Source: Ovis canadensis (taxonomy: Eukaryota; Chordata; Mammalia; Artiodactyla; Bovidae). From it: a stretch of DNA of 64,000 nt. Numbering within the stretch: position 1 is the first letter of the stretch; each line of letters begins with the position of its first letter. The stretch covers positions 74,574,501-74,638,500 of the forward strand of contig NC_091263.1 of NCBI RefSeq assembly GCF_042477335.2, in the 5' to 3' direction. This document shows, in pieces, positions 63,901 through 64,000 of this stretch. The translations under genes and the position numbers were made by a program. The notes below the pieces were generated by a model. It saw nothing but the letters and a program-made list of their open reading frames with translations, was not told where the DNA came from and made no database searches.

Positions 63901-64000
63901 AGACCGACATTGTCCCGCGTGGACAAGCATGCGCAGGAACCGGGAATCCTCCGAAGTTGGCGGCAGGACTTTAAATTGGAATAGCGCTTTAGAGGAGGAG

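Overview
The window looks like intergenic or intronic nuclear DNA of a ruminant, almost certainly a bovid. It is crowded with ruminant-specific retrotransposons: BovB (RTE) LINEs, Bov-tA and BOV-A2 SINEs ending in (GCA)n, tRNA-derived CHR-type SINEs and a young L1-BT. Under these lie eroded old mammalian L1, MIR and MaLR remnants. I could not support any host protein-coding exon. Long open frames in the GC-rich parts are composition or minisatellite artefacts. I cannot tell cattle from yak, bison, buffalo, sheep or goat by reading alone.

Layout. 1-10 kb: old L1 remnants, a Bov-tA and GC-rich non-repetitive DNA with a 4-unit tandem repeat near 7 kb. 10-17 kb: CpG-rich relics of old L1s, one carrying a strictly 23-bp-periodic minisatellite. 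18-25.4 kb: BOV-A2 plus BovB, a CHR SINE and a complete 1,657-bp solo LTR of class II (betaretrovirus-like) type. 28,016-36,128: a complete gammaretrovirus-like (class I) endogenous provirus with two LTRs, a 5-bp target duplication, a proline-tRNA primer site, gag, pro, pol, env and a polypurine tract. 37.1-37.5 kb: a C-rich minisatellite. 38.5-47.5 kb: BovB, L1-BT, SINEs and old L1. 47.5-51.5 kb: a CpG-island-like block with a 130-bp tandem duplication and two adjoining minisatellites, one with 145-bp higher-order structure and one G-quadruplex-prone. 51.6-61 kb: head-to-head BovB copies split by a U6 snRNA/L1 chimeric retrocopy. 61-64 kb: three Bov SINEs, CHR SINEs and an old L1.

The provirus is the only coherent gene set. 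Gag is fully open with a myristoylation start, PPPY late motif and one CCHC knuckle. A UAG separates it from protease. RT, RNase H and integrase form one open frame of 1,134 codons with the expected catalytic residues. Env keeps CWLC, a basic cleavage site, CX6CC and a membrane anchor. The visible lesions are four frame changes compatible with single-base indels: two in protease and one at each end of env. I saw no isolated in-frame nonsense codon in gag, pol or the body of env. The LTRs nevertheless differ by about 19 substitutions and a 7-bp indel, clustered in part. That tension between old-looking LTRs and well-kept coding sequence is one of the two points most worth checking. The other is the U6/L1 chimera at 55,360-58,260, which has exact junctions and a 14-bp target duplication.
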